In this document: positions 63,116 to 64,000 of the stretch, piece by piece
Layout: each line of letters begins with the position of its first letter
Position numbering within the stretch: position 1 is the first letter of the stretch
DNA from: JAHEJE01 sp965216335
GTDB taxonomy: Bacteria > Pseudomonadota > Alphaproteobacteria > Rhizobiales > Aestuariivirgaceae
Assembly (NCBI GenBank): GCA_965216335.1
Contig: OZ244154.1
Location: 3,782,001-3,846,000, forward strand
Length of the DNA: 64,000 nucleotides
Reading direction: 5' to 3'
The notes under the pieces: generated by a model
Seen by the model: only the letters and a program-made list of their open reading frames with translations
What the model was told of the DNA's origin: nothing
Databases searched by the model: none
Position numbers and translations under genes: made by a program

Positions 63116-64000
63116 TCAGCGCACGTAGTGCATCTTCTTAAAACCGTGCCGCATCGCCGTGACCTCGCCAGCCAATGCCGCTAGGTCGGCATCCGGCGCC
63201 AGCGACTGGGCGATCAGGCTGGCGAGGGCCGGCATATCTTGCGCCGTCATGCCCCAGCGGACGATTTCCGGGGTGCCGAAGCGCAGGCCGTTCATGTCGC
63301 CATCGACCGGGGCGATCGGCAGGCCGATGCCGCAGGTCAGGGTGTTGGCCCGGCGCAGCCGCTTGGCGGCTGCCTGACCGCCGCCGAAGCCTTTTGCTTC
63401 AAGCGCGAACTGGTGGGAGGTGGTGAAGCTGTTGCCAACCTTGAACACCGGCAAGCCTTCCTCGGCAAGCGCACTGGCGAGTGCGGCGGCGGTTTGCGTC
63501 ATGGCCTCGGCGTAGGCCGCGCCGCATTCGCGCCAGTCGAGCATGGTAAGCGCCAGGGCAGCCGACTTGGCGGCATCGAAATTGGCCGTCAGGCCGGGAA
63601 ACGCGATGGCATCGAGCCGTTCGGCGATGTCGGCCTCGTTGGTGACGATCAGCCCGCCGGCCGGACCGCCGAGGCTTTTGTAGGTGCTCATGCCCATCAG
63701 ATGGGCACCCTCTGCAAGCGGCTGCTGCCAGGCCCCGCCGGCGATCATGCCGCACAGGTGCGCGGCATCGAACAGCACCTTGGCGCCGACGCTGTCGGCG
63801 ATGGCGCGGATGTCGGCGATCGGGTGCGGCGCCAGGTTGAGGCTGCCGCCGATGGTGATCAGCTTCGGCCTGACGGTCCGGGCTAGGTCCACGAGCCCGC
63901 CGACGTCCACCGTGTAGCCGTCCGGATTGACCGGGGCAGGGTGGATGTCGAGGCCGTAGAGCCCGGCGCAACCCGCCCCGTGATGGGTGACATGGCCGCC
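63116..64000 (-). CDS. Serine hydroxymethyltransferase-like PLP enzyme, partial
   Basis: C-terminal 294 codons of a gene that continues beyond the window. The frame is open to base 64000 and starts there within GGHVTHHGAG, matching SHMT's conserved GGHLTHG. The PLP lysine is in MGMSTYKSLGGPAGG, where typical GlyA has THKTLRGPRGG, so it belongs to a divergent paralogous group. Ends KKMHYVR, 31 bp from the IS256 array. Its reaction may differ from canonical GlyA. Confidence 0.88.
   Translation of the reverse strand, partial: GGHVTHHGAGCAGLYGLDIHPAPVNPDGYTVDVGGLVDLARTVRPKLITIGGSLNLAPHPIADIRAIADSVGAKVLFDAAHLCGMIAGGAWQQPLAEGAHLMGMSTYKSLGGPAGGLIVTNEADIAERLDAIAFPGLTANFDAAKSAALALTMLDWRECGAAYAEAMTQTAAALASALAEEGLPVFKVGNSFTTSHQFALEAKGFGGGQAAAKRLRRANTLTCGIGLPIAPVDGDMNGLRFGTPEIVRWGMTAQDMPALASLIAQSLAPDADLAALAGEVTAMRHGFKKMHYVR

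Overview
The window is high-GC DNA from an alphaproteobacterium, most likely a member of Hyphomicrobiales (Rhizobiales). The clues are gene order (rpsF-rpsR-DUF2232-rplI followed by cfa, dnaB, alr, and the radA-cvpA-purF block), the fabD-fabG-acpP-fabF-mltG-yicC-gmk run, the lptD-surA-rsmA run, and GAAC-N7-GAAC LexA-type operators. No rRNA, tRNA or CRISPR array was seen. The placement rests on recognised synteny, not on a database search.

Layout. 1-4 kb: radA, cvpA and purF on the minus strand, with two tandem LexA-type boxes in the radA promoter. 4.1-10.2 kb: an accessory segment between radA and mlaF. It holds a coupled sulfotransferase/GMC oxidoreductase pair, an orphan TIR-domain membrane protein, small unknown genes and dense repeats. 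10.4-19.1 kb: mlaF, mlaE (whose 5' end carries a MITE with TA target duplication), alr, dnaB, cfa, rplI, a DUF2232 protein, rpsR and rpsF. 19.4-24.3 kb: a PLP dehydratase, a sodium:amino acid symporter with a clear terminator, a universal stress protein, an Lrp/AsnC regulator, a PhnZ-like HD protein and a thioesterase. 24.3-31 kb: fatty acid synthesis genes, mltG, yicC and gmk. 31-37.8 kb: a zinc alcohol dehydrogenase, a LysE exporter, an unknown membrane protein, an RTX calcium-binding secreted protein and a PilZ protein. 37.9-45.6 kb: rsmA (apparently with a CTG start), surA, lptD, pepA, holC, a methyltransferase and a DUF1737 protein.

45.6-64 kb is plastic. It contains a low-GC methyltransferase, the remnant of an MFS transporter gene, two identical IS256-family elements (one flanked by GGCACAGA duplications, the other in a nested array flanked by CCACCCTC), and a UbiA-type prenyltransferase whose upstream region was struck by one IS. 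It also holds a complete periplasmic nitrate reductase operon, napFDAGHBC, behind a perfect FNR/FixK box spaced for class II activation. After that come an AsnC regulator, a TIGR01244-type phosphatase, a coupled desuccinylase-like/MFS pair, an atypical SDR and a serine hydroxymethyltransferase-like gene that runs off the window.

Repeats are a main feature. A nested-palindrome element of roughly 320-460 bp recurs at 8.4, 44.2, 46.9, 59.7 and 60.9 kb. There are also REP-like hairpin pairs at 6.7, 9.7, 35.1 and 39.9 kb, GC-rich inverted repeats at 31.0 and 32.7 kb, and a 128-bp tandem repeat at 9.1 kb. The best candidates for new biology are the TIR-membrane protein, the SOS-type control of radA, the rsmA start codon, the composite repeat family, and the recombination history of the IS256 array.
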